From: an uncultured Pseudomonadota bacterium | GTDB taxonomy: Bacteria > Myxococcota_A > UBA796 > UBA9615 | Assembly (NCBI GenBank): GCA_937907595.1 | Contig: CALCXL010000785.1 | Span: forward strand, 1-7,414 | Reading direction: 5' to 3' | Length of the DNA: 7,414 nt | In this document: piece after piece, positions 1-7,414 of the stretch | Layout of the letters: every line of letters begins with the position of its first letter | Position numbering within the stretch: position 1 is the first letter of the stretch | Notes under the pieces: model-generated | Databases searched by the model: none | Seen by the model: the letters and a program-made list of their open reading frames with translations, nothing else | What the model was told of the DNA's origin: nothing | Program-made: the position numbers and the translations under genes

Positions 1-36
1 GGGGGGGGGGGCGCAGGGGGTGGGGGGGGAGGGTGG
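1..36 (+). repeat. G-rich tract with quadruplex potential
   Basis: The plus strand carries successive G runs of 11, 5, 8 and 3 or more bases, separated by loops of one to four bases. This fits the G3+N1-7 pattern for a G-quadruplex. It lies inside the coding region of the partial minus-strand gene, where it becomes proline codons. Homopolymers of 8 and 11 are slippage-prone. An assembly or base-calling artefact at the contig edge is an equally good explanation for the first 11 bases. Confidence 0.5.
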
Positions 37-94
37 CGACCGCGAGCAGCAGCATCCACGCGAGCACGGCGGCGGTGATCAGGGGGCGCGGCAT
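1..94 (-). CDS. Partial gene: N-terminus of membrane-anchored or secreted proline-rich protein
   Basis: Reading the minus strand from ATG at 94-92 gives 31 codons that stay open to the window edge. The product starts MPRPLITAAVLAWMLLLAVA, which is a short basic n-region followed by about 14 hydrophobic residues (roughly 5-20). That is typical of a signal peptide or a single N-terminal membrane anchor. After it comes a proline-rich stretch (TLPPHPLRPPP) encoded by long C runs. No signal peptidase II lipobox is visible. The other nearby minus-strand ATG (105-103) hits a stop after eight codons, so 94 is the preferred start. The gene lies 99 bases downstream of the kinase-like gene on the same strand and has its own promoter-like sequence. 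The function cannot be named from this fragment, and the extreme C tracts at the window edge could hide a sequencing error. Confidence 0.5.
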   Translation of the reverse strand, partial: MPRPLITAAVLAWMLLLAVATLPPHPLRPPP

Positions 95-103
95 CCAGTG
101 CCC

Positions 104-132
104 ATGAGAGGGACGCGCGCGCGGCCTGTCAA
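104..132 (-). promoter_or_regulatory. Sigma70-like promoter for the minus-strand gene starting at 94
   Basis: On the minus strand a perfect -35 box TTGACA (132-127) is followed, after exactly 17 bases, by TCTCAT (109-104), which matches four of six positions of TATAAT. The expected transcription start falls about 7 bases after the -10 box, near 97. That leaves only two or three bases before the ATG at 94, so the mRNA would be essentially leaderless. This agrees with the lack of a Shine-Dalgarno sequence before that ATG. A full -35 match with optimal spacing is unlikely by chance in DNA this GC-rich, but no experiment supports it. Confidence 0.5.
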
Positions 133-167
133 TCGGGGGAGGGACAGGGGAGGGCATGTCTACGTGC

Positions 168-188
168 TGGGCTGCATCCAGAAGCCCA
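168..188 (-). terminator. Weak hairpin just after the kinase-like gene
   Basis: A 6-bp inverted repeat (168-173 pairing with 183-188, loop of 9) begins six bases past the stop codon of the kinase-like gene in the direction of transcription. There is no T tract after it. It could be a weak terminator or simply chance in GC-rich sequence. Confidence 0.22.
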
Positions 189-193
189 CGGCC

Positions 194-1939
194 TCACGCC
201 TCCGCGCTGGGCGTCCAGGCCAGGCGCTGGCCGTTGGCCTCTACCGCGAAGAGGCGCTCGGCGATGGCGCGCAGATCGCTCGGCCGACGCGCCGGATCGG
301 GGTCCAGCAGCGCGGTGACCACCTGGGCCAGGCCTTCGGGCACCGCGGGGTTGGCGGTGGTGAGCGGGGGCGGGGAGGCGGCCTGCACGGCTTCGCGCAT
401 GCCCTCCAGCCCGGCCGCCTGGAAGGGTGGGAAGCCCGCCGCCATCTCGTACAGGAGCACGCCCAGGGCCCAGGCGTCGGCGGCGAAGCCCCGGCCTCCC
501 GCACCCACGAAGCGCTCGGGGGCCAGGTAGCCGGCGCGGGTCAGGCGGAGCAGGTCCCGGGTGCTGGTCAGCATCGCGTCCGGGGCGCGCAGCCCCGCCA
601 GGTCGGTCAGGTGCACGCTGTCGCCGGGCAGCACCCGGATGCGGTCGGGCTCCAGCCCACGGTGGGCCAGCCCCCGCCGGTGCGCCAGGTCGAGGGCGGA
701 GGCGATCTGTCGGCCGATCCGCGCCGCCGCCGCCAGGGGGAGGGGCCCCGCCACCGCGTCCATGCGCTCGCGCAGGCTCTGGCCCGAGACCCACTCGGTG
801 GCGGTGTACAGGAAGCCGTTCCACTGCCCCGCAGCCACCAAGCCGACGATGTTGGGGTGCTGCAGCCGCTGCGCCCTCCGGCTGGCCTCCAGGAATCGCT
901 CGGTGTGGGAGGGCAGCGACGGCGCCACCCTGAGCTCGATCTCCACGTCGACCAGCCGCCGCTCGTCGAAGCCGCGCCAACGCTCCTGGGGCGGCGGAGC
1001 CAGGCGCTCCAGGAGCAGGAAGCGCTCGTCCACGTGGCGGCCGGCGTCGACGGAGACCGACAAGGGTTCGTCGGGGCGCGGCTCGCCCAGGGCGGCGTCG
1101 ATCTCCTCGTCGCTCAGGCTGCGCACCGTCTCCGACGTCTCCAGCGCCGTGGCGTCGGGATCCCCCAGCACCGACTTGAGCTCCTCCACCGCGTGCTGTC
1201 GCCCCACCACCGCGCGCAAGCCCAGGTGCACGGCGTGGGCGTCGAAGGCGGGGCTGGCGCCCGGGGGGCGCACCGCGATGCAGCGGCTCAGATCGAGGCC
1301 GGCGCCCTCGGGTGCGGGCACGCCGGGCACGTCGACGAGCACCAGGTCCTCGGTGCGGTCGGCGGCGTGGTGCCAGGGCTGCTCGGGTCCTGGGAGCACC
1401 GTGACCGCGAAGCCCAGCTCGATCAACAGACCGCGCACCTCCGCAGCCAGGGGCGGGCGATCGCTGAGCAGGACCGCGGTGGGGCGCTGGCGGCGGGGCT
1501 GGGGTGAGTCCGCGGGGGCGGGGCTCCGCAGGGTGGTCGCTGCGGCGGGAGCGGTGGGCATCGCGTTGGGCAGCGCAGCGCCCCCCTGCAAGGGCCTGCG
1601 GACCCCGAGCCGGGGCGGCGAAGGCGGCGGGACCGACGGGGGGTCGGCCGCGCCCACCGCGTTCAGGTCCCCGAAGGTCGGCCGGGGGTTCGGCTCCGTG
1701 ATCTCGGCCGCGGAGGGCGGGCCGGGCTGGGACCAGAGGGGATCGACGTGGGGGGGCGCGGTGGCGTCGGGGTCCGGCTCCGGGCCGAACACGCGCTCCA
1801 GCTCCGACTCGGTGCGGAAGCGCGGCGCGGCGCGGCCAGGGCTGGTGGTTGGGGTGCGGGCCGTGCGGCCGGGGCTGGTGCTCCGCCCGCGGTTGCTGCG
1901 GGGAGCTGCGTCCGAAGGACGGTCGAAGATGCTGGTCAT
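194..1939 (-). CDS. Receiver-like domain fused to Ser/Thr protein kinase fold, probable pseudokinase
   Basis: The product has 581 residues. Residues 1-150 are Pro/Ala/Arg-rich and probably disordered. Residues 153-259 resemble a response-regulator receiver: beta strand AVLLSD (155-160), a possible phospho-acceptor D203 in LVLVDVPG, and the closing LGLRAVVGRQHAVEEL. There, R247 stands where the invariant lysine should be and R224 stands at the Thr/Ser position. Residues about 306-563 have a Hanks-type kinase fold: alpha-C glutamate E351, HPNIV (361-365), LAPE (472-475), D-A-W-ALGVLLYEM (488-499) and RRPSDL (551-556). Key catalytic elements are lost. There is no glycine-rich loop near 310-325, the VAIK lysine is E333, HRDLKPxN reads HRGLEPDR (426-433, aspartate to G428, lysine to E430, asparagine to R433), and DFG reads DLA (446-448). 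No transmembrane segment is visible, so the protein should be cytoplasmic. The start ATG at 1939 has no strong ribosome binding site. It is divergent from the GH13 gene. The fold is near certain; the lack of catalysis is inferred from these residues. Confidence 0.9.
   Translation of the reverse strand: MTSIFDRPSDAAPRSNRGRSTSPGRTARTPTTSPGRAAPRFRTESELERVFGPEPDPDATAPPHVDPLWSQPGPPSAAEITEPNPRPTFGDLNAVGAADPPSVPPPSPPRLGVRRPLQGGAALPNAMPTAPAAATTLRSPAPADSPQPRRQRPTAVLLSDRPPLAAEVRGLLIELGFAVTVLPGPEQPWHHAADRTEDLVLVDVPGVPAPEGAGLDLSRCIAVRPPGASPAFDAHAVHLGLRAVVGRQHAVEELKSVLGDPDATALETSETVRSLSDEEIDAALGEPRPDEPLSVSVDAGRHVDERFLLLERLAPPPQERWRGFDERRLVDVEIELRVAPSLPSHTERFLEASRRAQRLQHPNIVGLVAAGQWNGFLYTATEWVSGQSLRERMDAVAGPLPLAAAARIGRQIASALDLAHRRGLAHRGLEPDRIRVLPGDSVHLTDLAGLRAPDAMLTSTRDLLRLTRAGYLAPERFVGAGGRGFAADAWALGVLLYEMAAGFPPFQAAGLEGMREAVQAASPPPLTTANPAVPEGLAQVVTALLDPDPARRPSDLRAIAERLFAVEANGQRLAWTPSAEA
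1832..1880 (-). repeat. Short direct repeat in the disordered head of the kinase-like gene
   Basis: Two copies of a 16-base unit (1832-1847 and 1865-1880) differ at one base and lie 33 bases apart, which is exactly 11 codons. They encode two TSPGR motifs at about residues 21-25 and 32-36 of the kinase-like protein. Both contain a Ser-Pro step that could be a phosphorylation or docking site. The repeat keeps frame and is probably a local duplication. Confidence 0.4.
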
Positions 1940-2060
1940 GGTATCGCCCGGTCAAGCCAACTCACGCGCCCCACGCTCGCCAACGCGTACAGTGTGACAC
2001 CTGCGGCGGCCGGTTGGGGTATCGATCCGCGCTCGCCCCCCAATCGCCGCCCCAAGCCGA

Positions 2061-2088
2061 TTGACGGCCCATCAGTCGGCGGTAGAGT
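2061..2088 (+). promoter_or_regulatory. Sigma70-like promoter of the GH13 gene
   Basis: TTGACG (2061-2066, five of six consensus bases) is followed after 16 bases by TAGAGT (2083-2088, four of six). A local AT-rich patch (aagattagtaact) lies just downstream. Transcription would begin near 2095 and leave a leader of about 29 bases before the ATG at 2124. It sits in the 184-bp region (1940-2123) shared with the divergent kinase-like gene. I could not find a convincing promoter for the opposite direction there. The same region also holds a short palindromic GTGTGACAC (1992-2000) of unknown meaning. Confidence 0.55.
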
Positions 2089-2113
2089 GGCCGCAAGATT
2101 AGTAACTCTGTTT

Positions 2114-2117
2114 GGAG
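2114..2117 (+). promoter_or_regulatory. Ribosome binding site that fixes the GH13 start
   Basis: GGAG lies six bases before ATG 2124. An in-frame TTG at 2112 would extend the protein by four residues, but it overlaps this Shine-Dalgarno sequence and has none of its own, so ATG 2124 is the better start. Confidence 0.7.
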
Positions 2118-2123
2118 TCACGC

Positions 2124-4778
2124 ATGCCCCGTCCCGAACCCGCCCGCCTCCTGGTCCGCCTGCAGTTCGCCCGCCGCCTGGCCGCGGGTGGTCCGACGGC
2201 GCCCGCCTGGGCCGAGGCTGCGTCGACGCTGTGGCAGGAGCGGGAGCTGCCCCGTCCGGCGCCCACCGCGGCGACCTTCGCGGCGGCGGCGGTGCTCCAG
2301 GCGGCGGCCGAGGAGTTGATCCTGCTGCACCGGGAGGCCCGCCCCGGCTTGCTCCGCCAGCTGATCGAGGACGCGGAGCACCGCGCCGGCGGGGTGGACA
2401 TGGCCGAGGGCCTGGCCCGCTTCGGCGCGGGCTGGCAGCACCCCACCTTCGCCCTGCACGCCAGCGATCGGGCCGCGGCCCTGCTGGTGCTCGGCTCCCT
2501 CCTGGACAACCCCTGCCTGGCGTCCATGCGCCCCCTGCTGGACGGGCCGGAGCTGGCCGGCAGCACCGGGGCGCTGCTGGAGCAGCTGGAGGCGGGCCTG
2601 CAGGGCATGGAGCCGGTGGAGCCCTTCGAGGCGTCGCTACCGCAGCTGTTGCGCGCCCCCGCGGAGGCCTGCCCGGGCTCCCTGCAGGGCCAGCTGGAGT
2701 GGATAAGCGAGCAGTGGTCCAGCTGGCTGCCCGAGCACCTGAGCGACGGTCTCCTGGCCGCGCGCGACCTGCGGGCGGAGGAGGAGACGCACCGCGGCGG
2801 CCCCCCCGGCGAGGCCCCCGTCCTGCACTTCGGCCCGCCCGCCGACGCCGACAACTTCAGCGTCGACCGCGATTGGATGCCCCGCGTGGTGCTCATCGCC
2901 AAGCAGACCTACGTGTGGCTGGACCAGCTCAGCAAGGAGTACGGCCGCCTGATCCGTCGCCTGGATCAGATCCCCGACGAGGAGCTGCAGCGCCTGGCCG
3001 AGCGCGGCTTCACCAGCCTGTGGCTCATCGGCCTGTGGGAGCGCAGCCCGGCGTCGCAGGCGATCAAGCGCCGCCGGGGCAACCCCGAAGCGGAGGCCTC
3101 GGCCTACGCGCTCAAGGACTACCGGATCGCCGATGCCCTGGGTGGGGAGGCCGCCTACGACGACCTGCGCACCCGCGCCGCGGAGGCGGGCCTGCGCCTC
3201 GCGGCGGACATGGTGCCCAACCACACCGGCCTCGACAGCCGCTGGGTCGTCGAGCACCCCGACTGGTTCGTGTCCCTGCCGGAGCCGCCCTACCCGGGCT
3301 ACCGCTTCGAGGGGCCGGACCTGTCGGGGGATCCGCGGGTGCAGGTTCGCATCGACGACGGCTACTGGACGGAGCGCGACGCGGCGGTGGTGTTCGAGCG
3401 CAGGGACCCGGTCAGCGGCGACGTCCGCTACCTCTACCACGGCAACGACGGCACCCAGATGCCGTGGAACGACACCGCTCAGCTGGACTTCCTGAACCCC
3501 GATCTGCGGGAGGCGGTGATCCAGCAGATCCTGGCCGTGGCCCGCCGCTTCCCGGTCATCCGCTTCGACGCCGCCATGACCCTGGCGAAGCAGCACGTCC
3601 AGCGCCTCTGGTACCCGCCGCCGGGGCAGGGGGGCGCGGTCCCCAGCCGGGCGCAGCACTCGGTGAGCGCGGCGGCCTTCGAGGCGGCGATGCCCCAGGA
3701 GTTCTGGCGGGAGGTCGTCGACCGCGTCGCCGAGGAGGTGCCGGACACCCTGCTCCTGGCGGAGGCCTTCTGGATGATGGAGGGCTACTTCGTGCGGACC
3801 CTGGGCATGCACCGGGTCTACAACAGCGCCTTCATGCACATGCTCCGGGACGAGGACAACGCCGGCTACCGGCAGACCATCAAGAACGTGCTGGAGCACA
3901 GCCCCGCCATCCTCGAGCGCTTCGTCAACTTCATGAACAACCCCGACGAGGAGACGGCGGTGGAGCAGTTCGGCAAGGGCGACAAGTACTTCGGCATCTG
4001 CACGCTGCTGGCCACGCTGCCGGGGCTGCCGATGTTCGGCCACGGGCAGATCGAGGGCTTCTCGGAGAAGTACGGCATGGAGTACCGCCGCGCGTACTGG
4101 GGCGAGGAGGAGGACGCCGGCTTCGCGGCCTGGCACGACACGGTCATCTTCCCCCTCCTGCGGCAGCGCTCCTCCTTCAGCGGGGTGGAGCACTTCGCCC
4201 TCTTCGACTTTGTGCGCGCCGACGGCACCGTGGACGAGAACGTCTTCGCGTACTCCAACCGGGGGGATCAGGGCGAGCGCACGCTCGTGCTCTACAACAA
4301 CTCCGTCGCGCCCACCGCGGGCTCCCTCCGGCGGTCCGTGGCCTACAACGTGGGCGACGCCGCCGAGCCCACCCTGGTGCGGCAGGAGCTGGGCGACGCC
4401 CTGGACCTGAGCGGGGAGGAGGGGCGCTTCTACGGCCTGCGGGAGCTCTCCAGCGGGAGCTGGACCCTGCGCGCGGGGCGTGATCTGGTCGACGAGGGCC
4501 TGCACGTCAGCCTGGGGGGCTACGGCTGCCAGGTGCTGCTGGACTGGCGGTCGATCGACGACGAGGACGGCACCTGGGCCGCCCTCGCCGTGCACCTGGA
4601 CAGCGCCTCCGTGCCCGATCTGGACGCCGCGCGGGACGCGATGAACGCGACGGAGTCGTCAGAGGATGGCGGCGATGGCGGCGGGGAGCCCGAAGACGCC
4701 GACGTCGGCCCTGCCGAGCAGGCCGTCGACGAGGACCCCGCCGTGATCAGCGCGTCGCAACCCCTGATCGGCCCCTGA
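2124..4778 (+). CDS. Alpha-amylase superfamily (GH13) protein, atypical subgroup
   Basis: The product has 884 residues and no signal peptide or membrane segment, so it is probably cytoplasmic and acts on storage glucan or small alpha-glucosides. Residues 1-250 are helix-rich and match no domain I recognise. The GH13 barrel begins near 255 (RVVLIAKQTYVWLDQLSKEY). Conserved region I is ADMVPNH (361-367). Region II is RFDAA with nucleophile D482. Region III is LLLAEAF with acid/base E547. Region IV is FMNNPDEE (603-610) with D608, where the usual NHD histidine is P607. The three catalytic acids are therefore present. Regions III and IV recall GlgE (GH13_3: AEAF, NTPD), but the N-terminal layout and region II differ, so I do not call it GlgE. 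A beta-rich C-terminal domain follows (about 690-815), then an acidic Gly/Asp/Glu tail (about 843-872). From memory, close relatives occur in several phyla annotated only as alpha-amylase. The family is certain; substrate and reaction are not known. Confidence 0.93.
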   Translation: MPRPEPARLLVRLQFARRLAAGGPTAPAWAEAASTLWQERELPRPAPTAATFAAAAVLQAAAEELILLHREARPGLLRQLIEDAEHRAGGVDMAEGLARFGAGWQHPTFALHASDRAAALLVLGSLLDNPCLASMRPLLDGPELAGSTGALLEQLEAGLQGMEPVEPFEASLPQLLRAPAEACPGSLQGQLEWISEQWSSWLPEHLSDGLLAARDLRAEEETHRGGPPGEAPVLHFGPPADADNFSVDRDWMPRVVLIAKQTYVWLDQLSKEYGRLIRRLDQIPDEELQRLAERGFTSLWLIGLWERSPASQAIKRRRGNPEAEASAYALKDYRIADALGGEAAYDDLRTRAAEAGLRLAADMVPNHTGLDSRWVVEHPDWFVSLPEPPYPGYRFEGPDLSGDPRVQVRIDDGYWTERDAAVVFERRDPVSGDVRYLYHGNDGTQMPWNDTAQLDFLNPDLREAVIQQILAVARRFPVIRFDAAMTLAKQHVQRLWYPPPGQGGAVPSRAQHSVSAAAFEAAMPQEFWREVVDRVAEEVPDTLLLAEAFWMMEGYFVRTLGMHRVYNSAFMHMLRDEDNAGYRQTIKNVLEHSPAILERFVNFMNNPDEETAVEQFGKGDKYFGICTLLATLPGLPMFGHGQIEGFSEKYGMEYRRAYWGEEEDAGFAAWHDTVIFPLLRQRSSFSGVEHFALFDFVRADGTVDENVFAYSNRGDQGERTLVLYNNSVAPTAGSLRRSVAYNVGDAAEPTLVRQELGDALDLSGEEGRFYGLRELSSGSWTLRAGRDLVDEGLHVSLGGYGCQVLLDWRSIDDEDGTWAALAVHLDSASVPDLDAARDAMNATESSEDGGDGGGEPEDADVGPAEQAVDEDPAVISASQPLIGP

Positions 4779-4801
4779 GCGCCGGCGGGGCTGGCCGGCG
4801 C
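4779..4801. terminator. GC-rich hairpin between convergent genes
   Basis: GCGCCGGC (4779-4786) and GCCGGCGC (4794-4801) form a perfect 8-bp stem with a 7-base loop. It starts at the base after the GH13 stop codon and ends two bases before the stop codon of the convergent gene (4804). It could end transcription from both sides. There is no T tract on either strand, so it may act as a non-canonical or Rho-assisted terminator. Confidence 0.6.
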
Positions 4802-4803
4802 GA

Positions 4804-5409
4804 TCAGAGCAGCGCCCGCACCCGCTTCTTGAGCTCGGCCGGCAGGCTCACGTCCACCTCCACGATCTTCAGCAGCAGCCCCGCCCAGATCGCCCACAGC
4901 GCTGGCTGCTTCATGTGCTCCAGGGCGGTGCTGACCACGTCGTGGACCGGCTCGCTGAGCTCCGCCCGGTCCAGGGCCGCCCGCAGATCCACCAGCAGGG
5001 TCGCCCGGCGGGTCCGTCGCGCCAGCCGCTGGGTGGGGTCCAGGTGCCCGTCGTCGTAGCCCTCCACCAGCGCGCCGGCCACCGCGCCGCCGCCGGGCCT
5101 CATGCGCATGCTGGCCACCTGCCGGTCGACCTCCTCCTTGCGCGCGGCGTCCAGCACCCGGGTCACGTTGCGCCGCATCACGTCCTGCACGGCCTCCGTC
5201 CACGCCGACTCCGCGCCCTCGCGGCGGATGCTGACCAGGACCTTGGGCGGGGTGCCGAACTGGCCGACCTCGATCAACTTCGGAAAGAGATTGTGGTTGC
5301 TGGCCAGGGTGCGCACGACGTCCTGGACCTGCGTGCGCCAATCCTGGGGCAGGTTCTTGAGCTCGTACTCGACGATCAGGTGGTGGGTGAGTTTGCGCGA
5401 CACGGGCAC
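4804..5409 (-). CDS. Uncharacterised protein, about 201 residues
   Basis: I do not recognise this family. The reading frame is open far upstream, so the start is uncertain. GTG 5409 gives MPVSRKLTHHLIVEYELKNL and has a weak GGA at a spacing of eight. GTG 5403 would give MSRKLTHHLI. GTG 5469 has a perfect AGGAGG nine bases upstream but would overlap the divergent lipoprotein gene by 20 bases. The protein looks soluble and mixed alpha/beta: strands near 9-16 and 55-61, charged helices near 70-102 and 126-150, a Gly-rich turn at 105-113, and a hydrophobic segment near 169-184 (PALWAIWAGLLLKIVEV) that could be a buried helix or a weak membrane segment. Coding is supported by the conserved-looking amphipathic pattern and by convergent packing against the GH13 terminator. 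The longer antisense frame through 6132 is a shadow of the lipoprotein gene. Confidence 0.7.
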   Translation of the reverse strand: MPVSRKLTHHLIVEYELKNLPQDWRTQVQDVVRTLASNHNLFPKLIEVGQFGTPPKVLVSIRREGAESAWTEAVQDVMRRNVTRVLDAARKEEVDRQVASMRMRPGGGAVAGALVEGYDDGHLDPTQRLARRTRRATLLVDLRAALDRAELSEPVHDVVSTALEHMKQPALWAIWAGLLLKIVEVDVSLPAELKKRVRALL

Positions 5410-5449
5410 AACGTAGATCCGATCGGCTGCATGGGGCCAAGATCCACGC

Positions 5450-7138
<1,689 letters not shown>

Positions 7139-7210
7139 GGCGAGGCCCCTGAAATCCCGCCCCTGGCAGCGCCCCACCGCGCTTCCGCGTCCTCGCTTTC
7201 CAACCGTGCA

Positions 7211-7222
7211 CGCTGGCCAGCG
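7211..7222. repeat. 12-bp perfect palindrome between convergent genes
   Basis: CGCTGGCCAGCG reads the same on both strands. It lies in the 105-bp gap (7139-7243) between the lipoprotein gene and the convergent PIN-domain gene. It has no loop and no T tract, so it is a poor intrinsic terminator; it could be a protein-binding site or chance. I see no gene or promoter in this gap. Confidence 0.3.
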
Positions 7223-7243
7223 CGCCCAGCCCTGCCGAAGACC

Positions 7244-7414
7244 TCAGCCGTCGAGGGGGTAGACGAGGCGCAGACCCGCCGGGGCGACGAAGCTCCGGTC
7301 GTTGGTCCAGAGCTCCCGCGCGCCAGCCTCCATCGCCGTCAGCGCGATCTGCAGGTCGAACACCCGGGGCCCTGACACCCCGAGTCCCACCGCTGCGCTG
7401 GGGAGCCGCGCACC
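7244..7414 (-). CDS. Partial gene: C-terminus of PIN-domain (VapC-like) protein
   Basis: The minus strand is open from the window edge to a TGA at 7246-7244, giving 56 residues of a C-terminal end. It contains FDLQIALTAMEAGARELWTN followed by DRSF. This matches the PIN-fold signature D-x-x-I-A-x-x-A-x-x-x-G-x-x-x-x-(W/V)-T-x-D-x-x-F near the end of VapC ribonucleases, with metal-binding aspartates D20 and D39 of this fragment, and then a closing strand and Pro-Leu (LRLVYPLDG). Family knowledge: VapC proteins are Mg2+-dependent RNases, usually paired with an antitoxin encoded just upstream. That upstream side lies outside the window, so whether this is a toxin-antitoxin toxin or a solitary PIN protein cannot be told. 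It converges on the lipoprotein gene. Confidence 0.8.
   Translation of the reverse strand, partial: GARLPSAAVGLGVSGPRVFDLQIALTAMEAGARELWTNDRSFVAPAGLRLVYPLDG

Noticed and set aside
129..1955. A second, longer minus-strand frame (608 residues) over the kinase-like gene
   Set aside because: It is Arg/Pro/Gly-rich low-complexity sequence without motifs; the 581-residue frame carries the HPNIV, APE and receiver-like features.
20..1997. Long plus-strand open frames (20-1507 and 561-1997) opposite the kinase-like gene
   Set aside because: They are Gly/Arg/Ala/Pro-rich translations with no domain signal and mirror the minus-strand gene, which has clear kinase motifs; GC-rich DNA has few stops.
1988..2000. 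TACAGT followed by palindromic GTGTGACAC as a promoter or CRP-type site
   Set aside because: No matching -35 box and only one TGTGA half-site; insufficient for a call.
1748..4483. A 911-residue plus-strand frame overlapping the GH13 gene
   Set aside because: It is an out-of-frame shadow full of Gly, Arg and Pro; the GH13 motifs lie in the other frame.
2637..4595. A 652-residue minus-strand frame opposite the GH13 gene
   Set aside because: Val/His/Leu-rich antisense shadow with no recognisable domain and no ribosome binding site support.
2124..4778. Calling the GH13 protein GlgE or trehalose synthase
   Set aside because: AEAF and NxPD are GlgE-like, but region II and the N-terminal layout differ, and the trehalose synthase motifs are absent.
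5410..5432. Minus-strand ATG at 5432 as a start for the 201-residue protein
   Set aside because: It is in a different frame and reaches a stop after about 18 codons.
5412..5440. Minus-strand TTGGCC-17-TCTACG as a promoter for the 201-residue protein
   Set aside because: Only four and three consensus matches; too weak to list as a feature.

Overview
The window is a very GC-rich bacterial segment (about 70-80% G+C in the lines I sampled). The coding is dense, with long spurious antisense frames. The mix of genes suggests a Myxococcota-like or allied deltaproteobacterial genome: an Hanks-type kinase-like regulator, a calcium-motif lipoprotein with an ASPIC/UnbV tail, and a PIN-domain protein. 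This assignment is an inference, because no ribosomal or other phylogenetic marker is present.

Layout. Positions 1-94 (minus) hold the start of a cut-off gene for a membrane-anchored or secreted proline-rich protein. It is preceded by a good sigma70-like promoter that would give an almost leaderless transcript. Positions 194-1939 (minus) encode a 581-residue cytoplasmic protein: a disordered Pro/Ala-rich head, a degenerate response-regulator receiver-like domain, and a Hanks-type kinase fold that has lost the VAIK lysine and the HRD aspartate, so it is very likely a pseudokinase. Divergent from it, 2124-4778 (plus) encodes an 884-residue cytoplasmic alpha-amylase-superfamily (GH13) protein with an unrecognised N-terminal helical region and an unusual N-P-D motif in conserved region IV. 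A strong promoter and ribosome binding site precede it. A perfect GC hairpin at 4779-4801 separates it from the convergent 4804-5409 (minus), an unrecognised protein of about 201 residues. Divergent from that, 5450-7138 (plus) encodes a predicted lipoprotein with a Pro-Thr linker, seven D-x-D-x-D-G type calcium motifs and a C-terminal ASPIC/UnbV domain. Positions 7244-7414 (minus) hold the C-terminal end of a PIN-domain (VapC-like) protein that runs off the window.

How the genes relate. No operon longer than one or two genes is visible; the arrangement is mainly alternating divergent and convergent units. The kinase-like gene and the GH13 gene share a 184-bp divergent control region, which could couple glucan metabolism to a non-catalytic signalling protein, but this is conjecture. 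The most notable items are the receiver-like plus pseudokinase fusion, the atypical GH13 protein, and a clear excess of GATC tetramers over base-composition expectation. I do not see a defence island, a CRISPR array, an RNA gene or an insertion sequence.
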